Shown: in pieces, positions 12,759 to 22,860 of the stretch
Layout of the letters: the number at the start of each line of letters is the position of its first letter
How positions within the stretch are numbered: the stretch's first letter is position 1
Assembly: GCA_022393335.1 (NCBI GenBank)
Contig: JAJEKB010021643.1
Span: forward strand, 1-64,000
Source: Macrotrachela quadricornifera
Lineage: Eukaryota; Rotifera; Eurotatoria; Philodinida; Philodinidae
Length of the DNA stretch: 64,000 bases
Reading direction: 5' to 3'
The notes under the pieces: model-generated
The model's input: only the letters and a program-made list of their open reading frames with translations
Databases searched by the model: none
Told to the model about the DNA's origin: nothing
Program-made: the position numbers and the translations under genes

Positions 12759-12899
12759 ATTTTTATTCGAAATATTTTTTTTTGTCCTTGAAATGCAAAT
12801 GAAAATATTAATTTTCTTATAGAATTTAAGTGATAAACAATTTGAAATACGATCATAGAACTCAAGGATGATTTCATAAATAGATTCATGATAAAATAC

Positions 12900-12970
12900 A
12901 GCAGCGTGGCGCAGTGGAAGCGTGCTGGGCTCATAACTCAGAGGTCGGTAGATCGAAACTACTCGCTGCT
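12900..12970 (+). tRNA. Initiator tRNA-Met (CAT)
   Basis: A 71-base cloverleaf without intron. The acceptor stem AGCAGCG pairs with CGCTGCT, including the A1:U72 pair typical of eukaryotic initiators. The D arm is GCGCAGTGGAAGCG; the anticodon stem-loop is CTGGG-CTCATAA-CTCAG with CAT at 12932-12934; the T arm GGTAG-ATCGAAA-CTACT has A at the first loop position in place of T54, another initiator hallmark. An oligo-T run follows. One of the three G:C pairs of the anticodon stem is G:U, a small departure from the canonical initiator. Confidence 0.95.
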
Positions 12971-12978
12971 ACCATCTA

Positions 12979-12988
12979 TTTTTTTTTT
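12979..12988 (+). terminator. RNA polymerase III terminator
   Basis: Run of ten T, eight bases after the tRNA, followed by further T-rich sequence. Confidence 0.8.
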
Positions 12989-13097
12989 CTTTTCTTTTTA
13001 TTTGATGATTCAGAAAGAGAATAGAAAGAAAAAAATGATCATGCATTGCAGCATTAGGTTTCTCTCTTTTTGGAAGTTTGCGTCACTGCATATGCAG

Positions 13098-13105
13098 TAT
13101 AAAAG
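13098..13105 (+). promoter_or_regulatory. TATA box
   Basis: TATAAAAG 57 bases upstream of the ATG at 13163, a good match to a core TATA element. Confidence 0.55.
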
Positions 13106-13162
13106 CTTGAATCATTCTTATATTGCGAAATAAAAATTCAGCTGACATTTATTTATTCTAAA

Positions 13163-13708
13163 ATGGCTCGACGAATTGATTTCAATGATGATGATGATGA
13201 TGATTTTGAAATTGTATATGATACATCATCAATAAAAACACAAGAAATATTTGAATCTATTGGTGGGTAAAATACCTAAACATATGTTATTAATTTATTT
13301 TATTTAGATAATGATTATTTGGAAATAATACCATGTGATAATAAATCTCCTCCATTGATAAATACAAATCCTATTGTTGAAAAATCAATAAAAATTGAGA
13401 ATGAAATAATTAATAAAGTAAAACCTTCATTATCAATGAGTTCTAGTTGTTTACCAAATCGGTATGGCTCTGCAGCAGCTATTCCATATGAAGAAAGTTT
13501 TGATCCAAAATTAATTCTTAATTCTAAACCAATTATACCATTAAATGATATAACAACTTTCTTAGATGATGTTAAACTACAAAAACGTCCTTCGATTAAT
13601 AATGATTTTAATGAATTATTACTTAATCATGCTCGTGATCGTGCAAATCTTGTACAAATAGCAAAACAAGCTCAACAAGACTTTTTGAATGCAATTAATC
13701 TTGATTGA
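13163..13708 (+). CDS. Small acidic-N-terminus protein, function unknown
   Basis: Two exons, 13163-13262 and 13308-13708, around a 45-nt intron with donor GTGGGT and acceptor TTTAG, give 166 residues. The donor is chosen because the other GT (13266) would put a stop directly after the junction. The protein starts MARRIDFN with a run of six Asp, is mostly polar, and ends in a likely helix rich in Ala/Gln (LLNHARDRANLVQIAKQAQQ). No signal peptide, membrane segment or known motif is seen. The NRYGSAAAIPYEESFDP segment looks like conserved coding sequence but I do not recognise the family. A TATA box lies upstream, and it converges with the RING gene 92 bases downstream. Confidence 0.75.
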
Positions 13709-13727
13709 TTAATTTTATTTTTATTAA

Positions 13728-13733
13728 AATAAA
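13728..13733 (+). terminator. Polyadenylation signal
   Basis: AATAAA 20 bases after the stop, within a longer AAATAAATAAAC stretch in the 92-base gap between two convergent genes. Confidence 0.5.
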
Positions 13734-13800
13734 TAAACAAGCAAACAAATAAATAAATATAACTGAAAAATTTTATTTTATTTTTTTCTTTCTATAGTTT

Positions 13801-14502
13801 TTAATAATAAATTGAATATATTATAATATTAATAATAATTGATATTTCAATAAATTTTTTTAAAATTCTACTAGTTGATTTTGATGTAAAACGATCACCA
13901 TAAAATAATATACTAAACCAAAGAAATAAATTAAATATAAAAATTTCTATAGAATATTCAATAATTTTTATTATTAAATAATAAAATTTTTCAAATAAAT
14001 ATTTATCAATATTAATACCTATATCATTAATTAATTCATTATGACGATTAATAGCTCTTTCAAAAACAATATTTCGATAAGAATAAATAAATAAAATAAA
14101 TAAAAAAATACTTAATATAGATAAAATCATTGGAATATTTTCTAATTTATTTTTTTTTATAATTAAAAATTTTTTTATTGATTGACATTCATGTTCAAAT
14201 TGTCCACGATGAAATATTTTTTCACATTCATTACATTTAACATATAATTCATCAAGCATATTTCGAATAAGACGATTAGTTTTTGTTAAATCTCTATTAT
14301 ATTCAATAGGTAATATATCATCCCAATTCCATCGACATATTGGACAAATTGGTTCAGTTAATTGTACTAAACATGAATGACAAAATGCACTATCACATGA
14401 TATATGTGTATATGGATCTTCAAGAATATCCAAACAAATTGGACATATTAATGATGAAGATATAAATTGTTCATTAACATATACATATTTTGTTTTATTC
14501 AT
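13801..14502 (-). CDS. RING-type zinc finger membrane protein
   Basis: Single-exon frame of 233 residues from the chosen Met (MNKTKYVYVNEQF); the frame is open 22 codons further, to 14568, but that extension is hydrophobic low-complexity sequence. A RING-like motif spans about residues 20-57: CPIC, ISC, FCHSC and a closing CPIC. The usual His ligand after the third Cys is replaced: the sequence is CDSAFC where CGHxFC is normal. A second small zinc-finger-like motif follows (CNECEKIFHRGQFEHEC). The C-terminal half has two or three membrane segments (MILSILSIFLFILFIYSY; IFIFNLFLWFSILFYG; a hydrophobic C-terminus). Probably a membrane-anchored E3 ubiquitin ligase or adaptor, by family; activity cannot be judged because of the missing His. 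Confidence 0.8.
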   Translation of the reverse strand: MNKTKYVYVNEQFISSSLICPICLDILEDPYTHISCDSAFCHSCLVQLTEPICPICRWNWDDILPIEYNRDLTKTNRLIRNMLDELYVKCNECEKIFHRGQFEHECQSIKKFLIIKKNKLENIPMILSILSIFLFILFIYSYRNIVFERAINRHNELINDIGINIDKYLFEKFYYLIIKIIEYSIEIFIFNLFLWFSILFYGDRFTSKSTSRILKKFIEISIIINIIIYSIYY

Positions 14503-14986
14503 TTTGATAAATATATGTACATAAAAATTAATTAAAAAAAATCTAAAAAGATAAATAATAATTCGCATTATTATCAGAAAAGTTTAAGAATTGAATAAAT
14601 TTTATCTATTTTAAAATAATTATGCAAGTTTTATGGAAAACTGCAATAAATCAAAAAGAAAAAAAAATGAAAACTTTCACGTACATTTTTTTTATTTTAT
14701 GAATAATATTTTCTTTTCTTTATTTAAATATCGACGCGGTGACACATGGATAGGATTAAAATTTACTTTTCTTCCATTTTCTGTTTTCTTTCATGATTAA
14801 AAGAGAATATATTTATGACTCATATTTTAATAATTTACACCTTTCTATATCTACTTAACTTGACCATAAATAATATTAATAAAACTCGCATGCACATGCA
14901 ATATATACCCAATGATTTAAACATAGAAATATTACATAATAAATACATATAGAAACATACAGTTACACGCAATCATTTTAATTAGT
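14503..14986. other. Intergenic
   Basis: About 480 AT-rich bases between two - strand genes. Nothing recognised. Confidence 0.5.
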
Positions 14987-15541
14987 TCAAGTAAAAATAT
15001 AATTCATCATCATTTTTAACATAGACTTTCTAAATGGATTTAACCATGTCAGCTGTTCAATTAATCGACGTATCGATGGAACATATTGTTCAGAATAATA
15101 ATGATGTTGAGACGAATAGTATGGTATCATTAATTTAGATGAAAGAATTGCTAGTGATTGTTGTTCAATATCATCAAGTGAATGTGTTGAATATCCATCA
15201 TCATTATCTATAATCTGTTCATCATAAAATGAAGAAGTTGATGATGAAGTATTTATTCTATGATTAAAATCAATTTGTTCAATATTATCATTTTCATCAA
15301 TTATATCATAAATATAATATGTCGATATTTCATAACATATTTCTGGTTCATTATTAGATATTAATTTACATTGATTAGATAGAATATTAATATGACATGG
15401 TAATTGATCATTATCATTAGTAGTTTTTACAAAAATATTAAGTAAACCATGATGAATATCATATTCAAGATTAATATTAAGTTCATTAGTTAGATTAACA
15501 TTTTGCCAAATAATATTTGATGTTTGTAGTATAGTTGCCAT
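14987..15541 (-). CDS. Acidic protein of unknown function
   Basis: Single-exon frame of 184 residues starting MATILQTSNIIWQNVNL. Base composition and codon use match the neighbouring real genes. The middle is rich in Asp/Ser/Tyr (STSSFYDEQIIDNDDGYSTH), and the C-terminus is basic and aromatic (TWLNPFRKSMLKMMMNYIF). No signal peptide or convincing membrane segment. I do not recognise the family. The antisense strand is not open over this length, which supports coding on this strand. Start chosen at the first ATG; a TATAG acceptor-like motif lies shortly upstream. Confidence 0.65.
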   Translation of the reverse strand: MATILQTSNIIWQNVNLTNELNINLEYDIHHGLLNIFVKTTNDNDQLPCHINILSNQCKLISNNEPEICYEISTYYIYDIIDENDNIEQIDFNHRINTSSSTSSFYDEQIIDNDDGYSTHSLDDIEQQSLAILSSKLMIPYYSSQHHYYSEQYVPSIRRLIEQLTWLNPFRKSMLKMMMNYIFT

Positions 15542-17082
15542 AGATTAAAAACTATAATTTTGAATATTTTAATTATATAATGAAAAATTTGACATGTGAT
15601 AGAAATTTATAAGAACGAGAAATGTTCGAATTCGAACTTTATTCGACACAATAAGTACAAATATACTATGGACACGCTTTTCTATTGTTTTGTCGTTCAA
15701 ATAGAAAAGATAGTTTTTTTTTCTTTTCTTCCATGTTCTTCAGCTGCTGATGAATATGAAGAAGAAAAAAAAAAATTAGCACACACGCGTATATTTTCTC
15801 TCAGAACGAGTAAGGAAATTTTCTACTATGACCGCGTCGTTTTTACTTGTAAGCGATCACATCTCAACTACATTTAGTTAGTGAGAGAAATATAAAAAAA
15901 AAAGCATTGATGACTTTTTCCTGTGTGTTTTTTCCATTGTGCTTGACATTGTGTGATGGTTATAACATTAATACATTTTTCATCGTGTGACAGAGAAAAG
16001 AAAAAAAAAAGCTGTTATTATCTGAACAAGGACGTGGGACGAGCAAAATATGAACACATATAAACTTGATGAACTTTAATAAGATTAGTTGAATAAAAAG
16101 AAAATTTTTTGAAAATGATGAGTAATTAATGAATCAGACTAATGAAGCAATAACGAGTTTTATATTACTCATAAATATCATTAAAGCATGACATTCATAT
16201 ATGGCTTTCGTCCTTTCCTTTTATAACAAGTAATTATTTTGTCATATTTTCCATTGGATAATGTTAAATTTGAAATGTATCAATTCATTTAACTAATTTC
16301 ATCTATTATATTAACGAATATATATTTGTATTAGTTTTGCTTTTTATTGAAAAGGCATTTGTACTTTTTTCTCGCAGTTGTTCAACCATAGAAAATGCTG
16401 TATTTGTCTGACAAAAATAATCTAAAATAATTGTTTATTAATCTAATTTGTGTTTATAATATTATTGAGAAAAAAAAACAACTCGAAAATTAGCTTATTC
16501 ATATGTTCAAGCATTTCCTGTCATCATGCGATATAGTGACCATGTATCCTAATTGTAAAACTTAATAAAAAAAAAGATTTTTTCGGTAAAATATCATTTG
16601 AAAAAAGTTCATTTTCATCCGAAATATCGAAATGAAGATAAATACATGAGAAGATAATCTGTTATTAAATCTTTCATAAACACAATCAATTTCTAAAAAA
16701 TTTTTTTAGTAATTTTCATCATATGCTATTCGAAAACCGTCTTTGATGTGTGCATGGCAAAATAATTTTAAATTTAAATCTGTCGCATTTTTCAGAAGTT
16801 TGAAAATTTTCATTTTCAGAATTTCTATTACATGAGACAGTTCATAGATACTTCACTCAGAATAACCGTTATTAAGACGTCATTATTCTGATTCGTGTTA
16901 TTCAAAATTAACCAAACATTAGAAGTCTGATATTATATTCGTTAATAATATAGTCGCAATCAGTAACAGAAATCTACTACCTTATTGATTCGTAATGTAG
17001 CAAAAAACAGAATTTTACTATTTTGAAAATTTTCAACAAACTATAACGAATTTAACATGACATACCTTCTCTCTGATATACA
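15542..17082. other. Intergenic, repeat-poor part
   Basis: A weak open frame on + (15596-15877) has no recognisable content. From about 17000 the sequence begins to resemble the inverted repeat that follows (a diverged copy of its arm lies near 17003-17039). No gene supported. Confidence 0.45.
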
Positions 17083-17328
17083 TCTAATTTAATGAATGGT
17101 AGAAAAGCAGAAATCAGAAATTCACTTTTTTGAAAATTTCTAACAACTATTACTAATTAAAATAATACATATTCATTCCTATACATCTATTTAAATGAGT
17201 AGCAGCTGCCACTTATCAAAACAGATGTGTCAGTGTGCATATGTATTATGTCAATTCGTGATAATTATTAGAAATTTTCAAAAAAGTAAATTTCTGATAT
17301 CTACCCTTCATTAAAAGATGTATCAAAT
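17083..17328. repeat. Long imperfect palindrome (foldback element)
   Basis: The stretch folds on itself about the self-complementary octamer GCAGCTGC at 17202-17209. The left arm from TACATCTAATTTAATGAATGG and the right arm read in reverse complement align over about 120 bases with few gaps, including AATCAGAAATTCAC against ATCAGAAATTTAC and AATAATACATAT against the same on the other arm. Weaker matching continues outwards on both sides. No open frame. Probably a non-autonomous element or its relic; class unknown. Confidence 0.8.
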
Positions 17329-18078
17329 AGAATACAAATTATATTAATTGCTAAGAGACATTACAAACTTTGGGAAAAGTAAATTTTTAATTTTCTGACA
17401 TTGATTAAGATTATTGTAAAAATAATGATAATTCCACATGATTTTATAAAATAATTTTATATGAAAAGTAAATCTCTGATTTATACTTCTGCTTAATTTT
17501 TGAAATTTGATGAGGAAAATAGATATAATATGTCCTTATCTGTGACAATTTTAGAAATTTTACAGGCAGGTCAGTTTCTAACATTGATTTTTCTGATATT
17601 TTTTTTTACAGAATTATATCAACTATAATAATTTCAAAGTATGTTACATCGTTCCATTTATAAATTACATCCTGGAGTAAATTTCTGGTTAAAAAGCAGA
17701 AATTAAAGACAGAAGTTTATTGAAAACGGGTTCCAATTTGAGATTTGCCACGCTCTCAATATGTAGGATAAAATGGCAACTTGTTCTGATGTTCAAATGA
17801 GACATTGAGTGATTACATTGTGTTCCATCAGAAATAAATGAAATATGCTTTGCGTAATAAGATTGAAGTATTGTTCTCCAAATAATTTTCCAGCTATGTG
17901 TCAATATTTGCTATGACTTTGTTAGTACAAATCGAAACTAATAAATATTACCAATACTAACAGAACAATCTATGATAGTTGGAAAATCATGGTTTTTCAA
18001 TATAGATATCGTAAAAAAATTAACTACCTACAAATACGGAAAAATCCTACTAATTTTAGAAAGCCAAGGAACGAATTG
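17329..18078. other. Intergenic
   Basis: Outer, poorly matching flanks of the palindrome up to about 17480, then AT-rich sequence without recognisable genes. Confidence 0.45.
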
Positions 18079-18087
18079 TATATAAAG
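18079..18087 (+). promoter_or_regulatory. TATA box
   Basis: TATATAAAG 94 bases upstream of the ATG of the next gene. Confidence 0.45.
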
Positions 18088-18180
18088 AGTGAACATCATG
18101 CATAAACAGAGACTTGACCTTTCTGTATTTTATCGACCCAATCTTGATTGATCGTTATTGACATACATTAGGTTTCATCA

Positions 18181-18603
18181 ATGAGTTTGAAAGCTTATGA
18201 TCTCAAAATCATTTTGTACAACTACAACGTTCCTGATTCATTGAAGCATCTTGACTTTCTCTTTGTGGAATGCCAAACTGTTGATGAAATCAAGCAAGCC
18301 ATTAAGAAACACAAGGAAAGTCGAATCATCGTGGCTTGTAGAGCAGAGGATATTTCTCAACTGGCAGATCCATTACAACATAAATCCATTGACGAGATTC
18401 ATATTTTGGGCCAACGCACCGAGTTAAATGTTAAACGTGAAGTAGCGTATGTATCCGGAGATGAACGACAATTTATGACGCACCTCATACAACACTCTAT
18501 GAGATGGTTTTTAGCAAAGAAGAGCGATAATCAATGTCAAACTATGATTAATCACTTCTGCCATAACATTGATACGTTAGCTCGTTCGCTTATTTCCGAT
18601 TAG
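18181..18603 (+). CDS. Single-exon protein of unknown function (140 aa)
   Basis: Open frame of 140 residues, intronless, starting MSLKAYDLKIILYNYNVPDS. Codon use is less AT-biased than in the neighbouring genes. The alternation of hydrophobic strands and charged loops (KESRIIVACRAEDISQL, SIDEIHILGQRTEL) suggests a small alpha/beta domain. It loosely resembles the N-terminal segment of some rotifer ADP-ribosyltransferase or TPR proteins, where a motif of the type 'ESRIIVAC ... IDEIHILGQ' occurs, but I cannot confirm this and no catalytic domain follows. A TATA-like element and an acceptor-like TTAG ten bases before the ATG support expression. Could be a truncated gene. Confidence 0.55.
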   Translation: MSLKAYDLKIILYNYNVPDSLKHLDFLFVECQTVDEIKQAIKKHKESRIIVACRAEDISQLADPLQHKSIDEIHILGQRTELNVKREVAYVSGDERQFMTHLIQHSMRWFLAKKSDNQCQTMINHFCHNIDTLARSLISD

Positions 18604-18952
18604 CTTTGGTAAGTTACAGCAACGCGGAAAGATCCTCACAATCAAAATCTCATCTATAGTCAAACTTCAAAAAGTATTTTTTACCTTTTAATTAGCTTTT
18701 TGTTCGTCTTGTGCACTCGGTTCAGTCACTGTTGTATCGTGCATACTTATGCACATTATATGTCACTTGAAACTTTTTCAATAAAATCCAGAGTCATATG
18801 TCGCATAAATCACCCATATTGTTTTCTCAATGAGATAAACGAGTAGAAATCGAACCTGTCACATCTCTGTTATATATTATTAGCAATTGATAAAACACTT
18901 TTTACGAGCAGAGTACATAACTATGAACTATGATGTAATTTCAATATTCGTT
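18604..18952. other. Intergenic
   Basis: Holds the 3' flank of the 140-aa ORF, with an AATAAA at 18780-18785 as a possible polyadenylation signal. Nothing else seen. Confidence 0.4.
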
Positions 18953-19222
18953 CAAATTTATTTTAAATTAGATTATTTACAATTTTTTTGACGTTTTGTT
19001 TTAAGAAGAAGGCTTTGTTGAACATAAAATAAAATGATGTTACCTGTCTAGTCACTACTAGCACCCTTTTGTTTTTTCATATGACTGTCTTATTAGTCTA
19101 AAATAACTAGTCTGTCTTGGTTTCCATCATTTTTCTATTTCATTTCATTTTATGTTCGCCAGTCGTCTTTAGAAGACGTAACATCACAAAAATTGTGAAT
19201 AATTTAATATAAATAAATTAGG
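18953..19222. repeat. 270-bp foldback element
   Basis: Terminal inverted repeats: the left arm (AATTTATTTTAAATTAGATT, then TTTACAATTTTTTTGACGTT) matches the reverse complement of the right end (AATTTATTTATATTAAATTA, then TTCACAATTTTTGTGATGTT). A second matching block, GAACATAAAATAAAATGATG, lies at 19019-19038 and appears inverted as CATTTCATTTTATGTTCGCC at 19141-19160. The centre is near 19088. No coding capacity; MITE-like. Confidence 0.75.
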
Positions 19223-20617
19223 AATAGTATTAAAATTATGTCAAAATTTTCAACAGTTTTACTTTCCAGACAAGAACGATTGTTAACTGTTTATCTGAGA
19301 TAATGCGATAGATTTGTGTGCAATGATGTAAGTGTAAGTGCTCAAGCAATAAAAAAAAGAGGCAGAGAAAGAAATTTCCGATTTATACCACCGTGATTAG
19401 AGAAAAGAATTAAGCAAATCGACTTCAAAATTCGAGCAATTGTTCAAAAAATTGTTTTTTTTCCTGATGACCATTAATTATTTTCTATTATGACTATAGT
19501 AAAGATTAATTATTCTTTTCGATTTTGTTTTGAGAACACGTGTACCTCTATAGTGAATACCTTTTTGATGATTAGTTAAAAAATACATTTGTACATTTCC
19601 ATTTTCAACGAATTATCTAAAAATAGAAAGCTGCAATTGGCGAGAAAAGCTTCGTGAATCATCAGTAAGATGCTAATTTCCAGTAATCGTTAGTTCAATA
19701 TTGTCTCCATTGTAACGTCTACTAGAAGGTCTATCGGTGTCCACTGTTCTGAGGAGGTATGTAGATTTATCTTTACTATGCTTGGTTGAATGTGAATTTT
19801 TGGTTGATATAACGAGTAAGAAAAGCATTTCACTTGAAAACACTTATGTTAATTGATGTTTTTCTTCTCGATGGTTTGTGATGTTATAAAAAAAACTGTT
19901 TTTTTTATTAGTTTAACTGCATTGACGCATATCCAGTGTAGAAGCAGTTAGATATTGATTCACTAAAAGTTTTTGTAATGCCACCCAACTCCTATCCTAT
20001 AGTATATCTTGAGGAAATTTTTACTTAGTACGACTGCGTTTAAGCTCAAATGATATGGTAAAAATGAGCTACATGAAATTTTCTATTGATCTATATTATC
20101 TGAGTGTATGCCAGTACTTTTCTCAAACATTTCTATCCATTTTGACAACAAGCAAGCGAGAATGATTTAAATAATCAAACACTTGAATACTGTCGAAAAA
20201 CTACACTGATTGTCGTAGCTGCGCAAGATGATTGTCTTGTATCAAATAGGATTTGCAATCATATAAATGTGTCAATTATTTTCAGAGCCTAATTACAATG
20301 TATAGATAGAGCTTATTAGACATAAACGAAGCGCATAGAAACTTATTCAAATGATACTGTTACACCAAATGAGAAAAAAACAGGTAAAACTCAAACCTTA
20401 AAAGAAAATCCGAACAATCCGTTTTGAACAATATTAGATTATAAAACAGAAAAGAAGCAAAAAGAGAAAGATAATGTAAAATAAGGATGAAATGTAACTA
20501 ACAAGAGACTAAAAGCAGAACCACTCGAAACTTTTATCATTAATCAAGGAAAAGAAGAGAGGTTTTCTAAAGAAAAGAATATATATGTTCACATGGTTGT
20601 GCTCATTGAAGTAAAAT
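19223..20617. other. Intergenic
   Basis: AT-rich, no gene, RNA or clear repeat recognised. Confidence 0.45.
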
Positions 20618-21075
20618 GTCAGATACGAGTTGGTGAATATTCAACACGGGAATTTTCTGTACAAAATGCTCAGCACACGAGTGCCCATCATGAAACACAC
20701 ACTGTGAGACACTTGGTGTGGGCAACAGTGCGGCTGCAGGTCCCGAATGCGTGTTGGCCTGCTATTGGACATCCTTCTCAATGTATGGATCCGTGAAGTT
20801 TATTTACAACTCATTTTTGTCTATACCCACACCCAGATTTACACTCAGATCGCCACTGAAGCCGCACAAAAACCTTATTCTCGTCTATGGTTTCGTCCAC
20901 AACGACGTCCACAGGCATATTCACACTCGTACTAAGACTCTCATGGTGTGATATTTCATGATGGACGTTTTCATGCCGATTATTTCTAGTGCAGAACGTT
21001 TTTGTGCTGAAAATTTCGATTCCCTTCAGGTACAAACTTACACAGAGCGATGGGCTGCAGTACAAATAGAGATGT
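20618..21075 (-). pseudogene. GC-richer coding-like island, unidentified
   Basis: Composition shifts to near 45% GC and several frames are open for 60-85 codons on both strands (for example 20811-21065 on -, 20593-20796 and 20718-20951 on +). On the - strand one frame runs from 21065 to about 20620 interrupted only by TGA codons. No recognised family; probably a decayed gene or mobile-element fragment. Confidence 0.3.
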
Positions 21076-21893
21076 AAACGGACGACTGAGCCGTCGCCGC
21101 CCCGAAATTATAACAAAGTTCAAGAACTTTTCAGCAGGCGCCGCTGTTGGTATCGATACTGATGAGATCGATTACTTTTTCGTTATATTCAGAATGGATA
21201 TGGATGTAGAGTGTCAATTTGGGTGAGAGTGAGTGGGAATGGACTTTCTAAGTACAAACAAGCTTTCAGTTGTTATCTAGAATGAAGCTCTTGTAAACTT
21301 GGGAGCCGGCACCGCCGCTGTGGAAAAAAAATTTAACAGCTAAAGCGGTCGTCACGAAGCCTTGAGAAGTGAACCGTTAGCCGCCAAAAATTCCTAAAAA
21401 AATGAAAATCTTTGGTAGTCGTCGCTGCTTGATCATTCGGCTTACATCCTTAACTACGGAGTGCTCATATTTTGAAATACGAGATGAAGAGACTTTTTTC
21501 TAAATTTGTTTGAATGTTTTCTGGTTGTAAGCGATATGCCCAAATGCATTCTCATCGCATCCTCAAGATTATGCAAATATATATCAATGAAAAGTTCAGT
21601 CCCGTCATTTCAATGAAACAAACGAGATTTGATCATATTTGTAGGCTGAATATGCTTACTAAGAAGCATTCTATCCGTTGTTTCTGGGACATTCCTATTG
21701 TTCGAATAGTTTGTTTCAACTTCTTGTTATCTTTTACAAATAATGACAGCTACTTCATTTTTATTGTTGACTATCTCATTTATCTAGTACATTATTTTTC
21801 ATATTATTTTTGTTTAGAGTTATAAACAGAAGCAGAATTTTAAAAATTCTTGACTAAACAATGGTTATCGTGGTGTTCATTATAATATATTCC
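21076..21893. other. Intergenic with scattered GC-rich motifs
   Basis: Between 21088 and 21430 short CGCC-rich words recur (GCCGTCGCCGCC, GGCGCCGCTGTTGG, GGCACCGCCGCTGTGG, TAGCCGCCAA) in otherwise AT-rich DNA. A 103-codon + frame at 21514-21825 has no recognisable content. Confidence 0.4.
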
Positions 21894-22418
21894 TCATTTT
21901 GCTTCTTCACTTGTAGTGCAGTCGTCTGATATTGTATTCTGCGAGTTTGAAGTCATTAGCGAATCATCGGCTTGAGTTGAAGGATGGCATACGTTCCATG
22001 ATAAACTGTTGATTCGTATCACTGCTTGCATTGCTTTTTTGCGTTGCTCTCGGTTTCTATCATCTTTGATATACATAAAAATATCCATGTAGGCATTGCA
22101 TTCCAGATTCGAAAAGTCTCCCTTATCTGAGACGAATGTAACGGGCTCACGTACTTTTTCAGGAAGCGCCGGATCCCTGCTACAAGGATAATGATCTCTG
22201 CATTGCACAATTGATACTATGCATGGTAAACATTGGGCTTGTTCAACAACCTGTGCGTTATGGTCACAACAGACAAAGAGAACACGAATAATACATGAGC
22301 TAGGATCCAAAAAGCTATTCCGCTCTTCGTCAGTGCGGAGGAATCTAGTGTCTTGATCGACTATTAATGATGAATGATTTTCCGCAGGATCGATAATACC
22401 AACCATCGGCACTGTCAT
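21894..22418 (-). CDS. Orphan ORF, function unknown
   Basis: Open frame of 174 residues from the first ATG (MTVPMVGIIDPAEN); it stays open a further 22 codons upstream without an ATG, so it may be an internal exon or a fragment. Composition is richer in GC than the flanks and codon choice is more even. The sequence contains many Cys in the middle (LFVCCDH, QCLPCIVSIVQCRDHYPC) and ends in a Ser/Thr/Asp tail (SQNTISDDCTTSEEAK). No domain recognised. It lies in a repeat-rich region, so origin from a mobile element is possible. Confidence 0.4.
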   Translation of the reverse strand: MTVPMVGIIDPAENHSSLIVDQDTRFLRTDEERNSFLDPSSCIIRVLFVCCDHNAQVVEQAQCLPCIVSIVQCRDHYPCSRDPALPEKVREPVTFVSDKGDFSNLECNAYMDIFMYIKDDRNREQRKKAMQAVIRINSLSWNVCHPSTQADDSLMTSNSQNTISDDCTTSEEAK

Positions 22419-22860
22419 AGTTCTTTGTGATTGGAGAAAAGCTGCGCGTTTTGGTTCAAGACAACAAGGGAGCAAATAAAATAATCACTTTATTGGTGTA
22501 AAACGAAGTTGGAAAAAGATATAATCTTAATAAAACGAAAAGTTGTCCAGAAAGCAACTATTCGTTGGATTTCTGTTTTTTGTAAAATTTTTGCTCTTTT
22601 AAATGGTACATTCGAAAATAGTTATAATTCTTACCGTAGGATTTATAGCTGATTCGTATTAACTAATTCGAGTTGTTACAATGTACATACATACAATCCA
22701 CGTGCATTGAAAGTATATCCTTCGAATTTTTTGTTTTTTCATTAGTATACGTTTTTTATTTATTAACCTATAATATATAGGAAGAAAGCCTGGAATGTGC
22801 TACATCTCTTGGTGTATTTACATTCATTATGAAATGCAGTTTAAAGTATGAAAAATGCAT

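Noticed and set aside
12900..12970. Elongator rather than initiator tRNA-Met
   Set aside because: A1:U72 and the AUCGAAA T-loop are initiator features.
12888..13133. 81-codon + frame across the tRNA
   Set aside because: Starts in the tRNA flank and translates the tRNA; no coding signal.
15596..15877. 93-codon + frame as a gene
   Set aside because: No motif, composition like intergenic DNA, and no splice or promoter signal.
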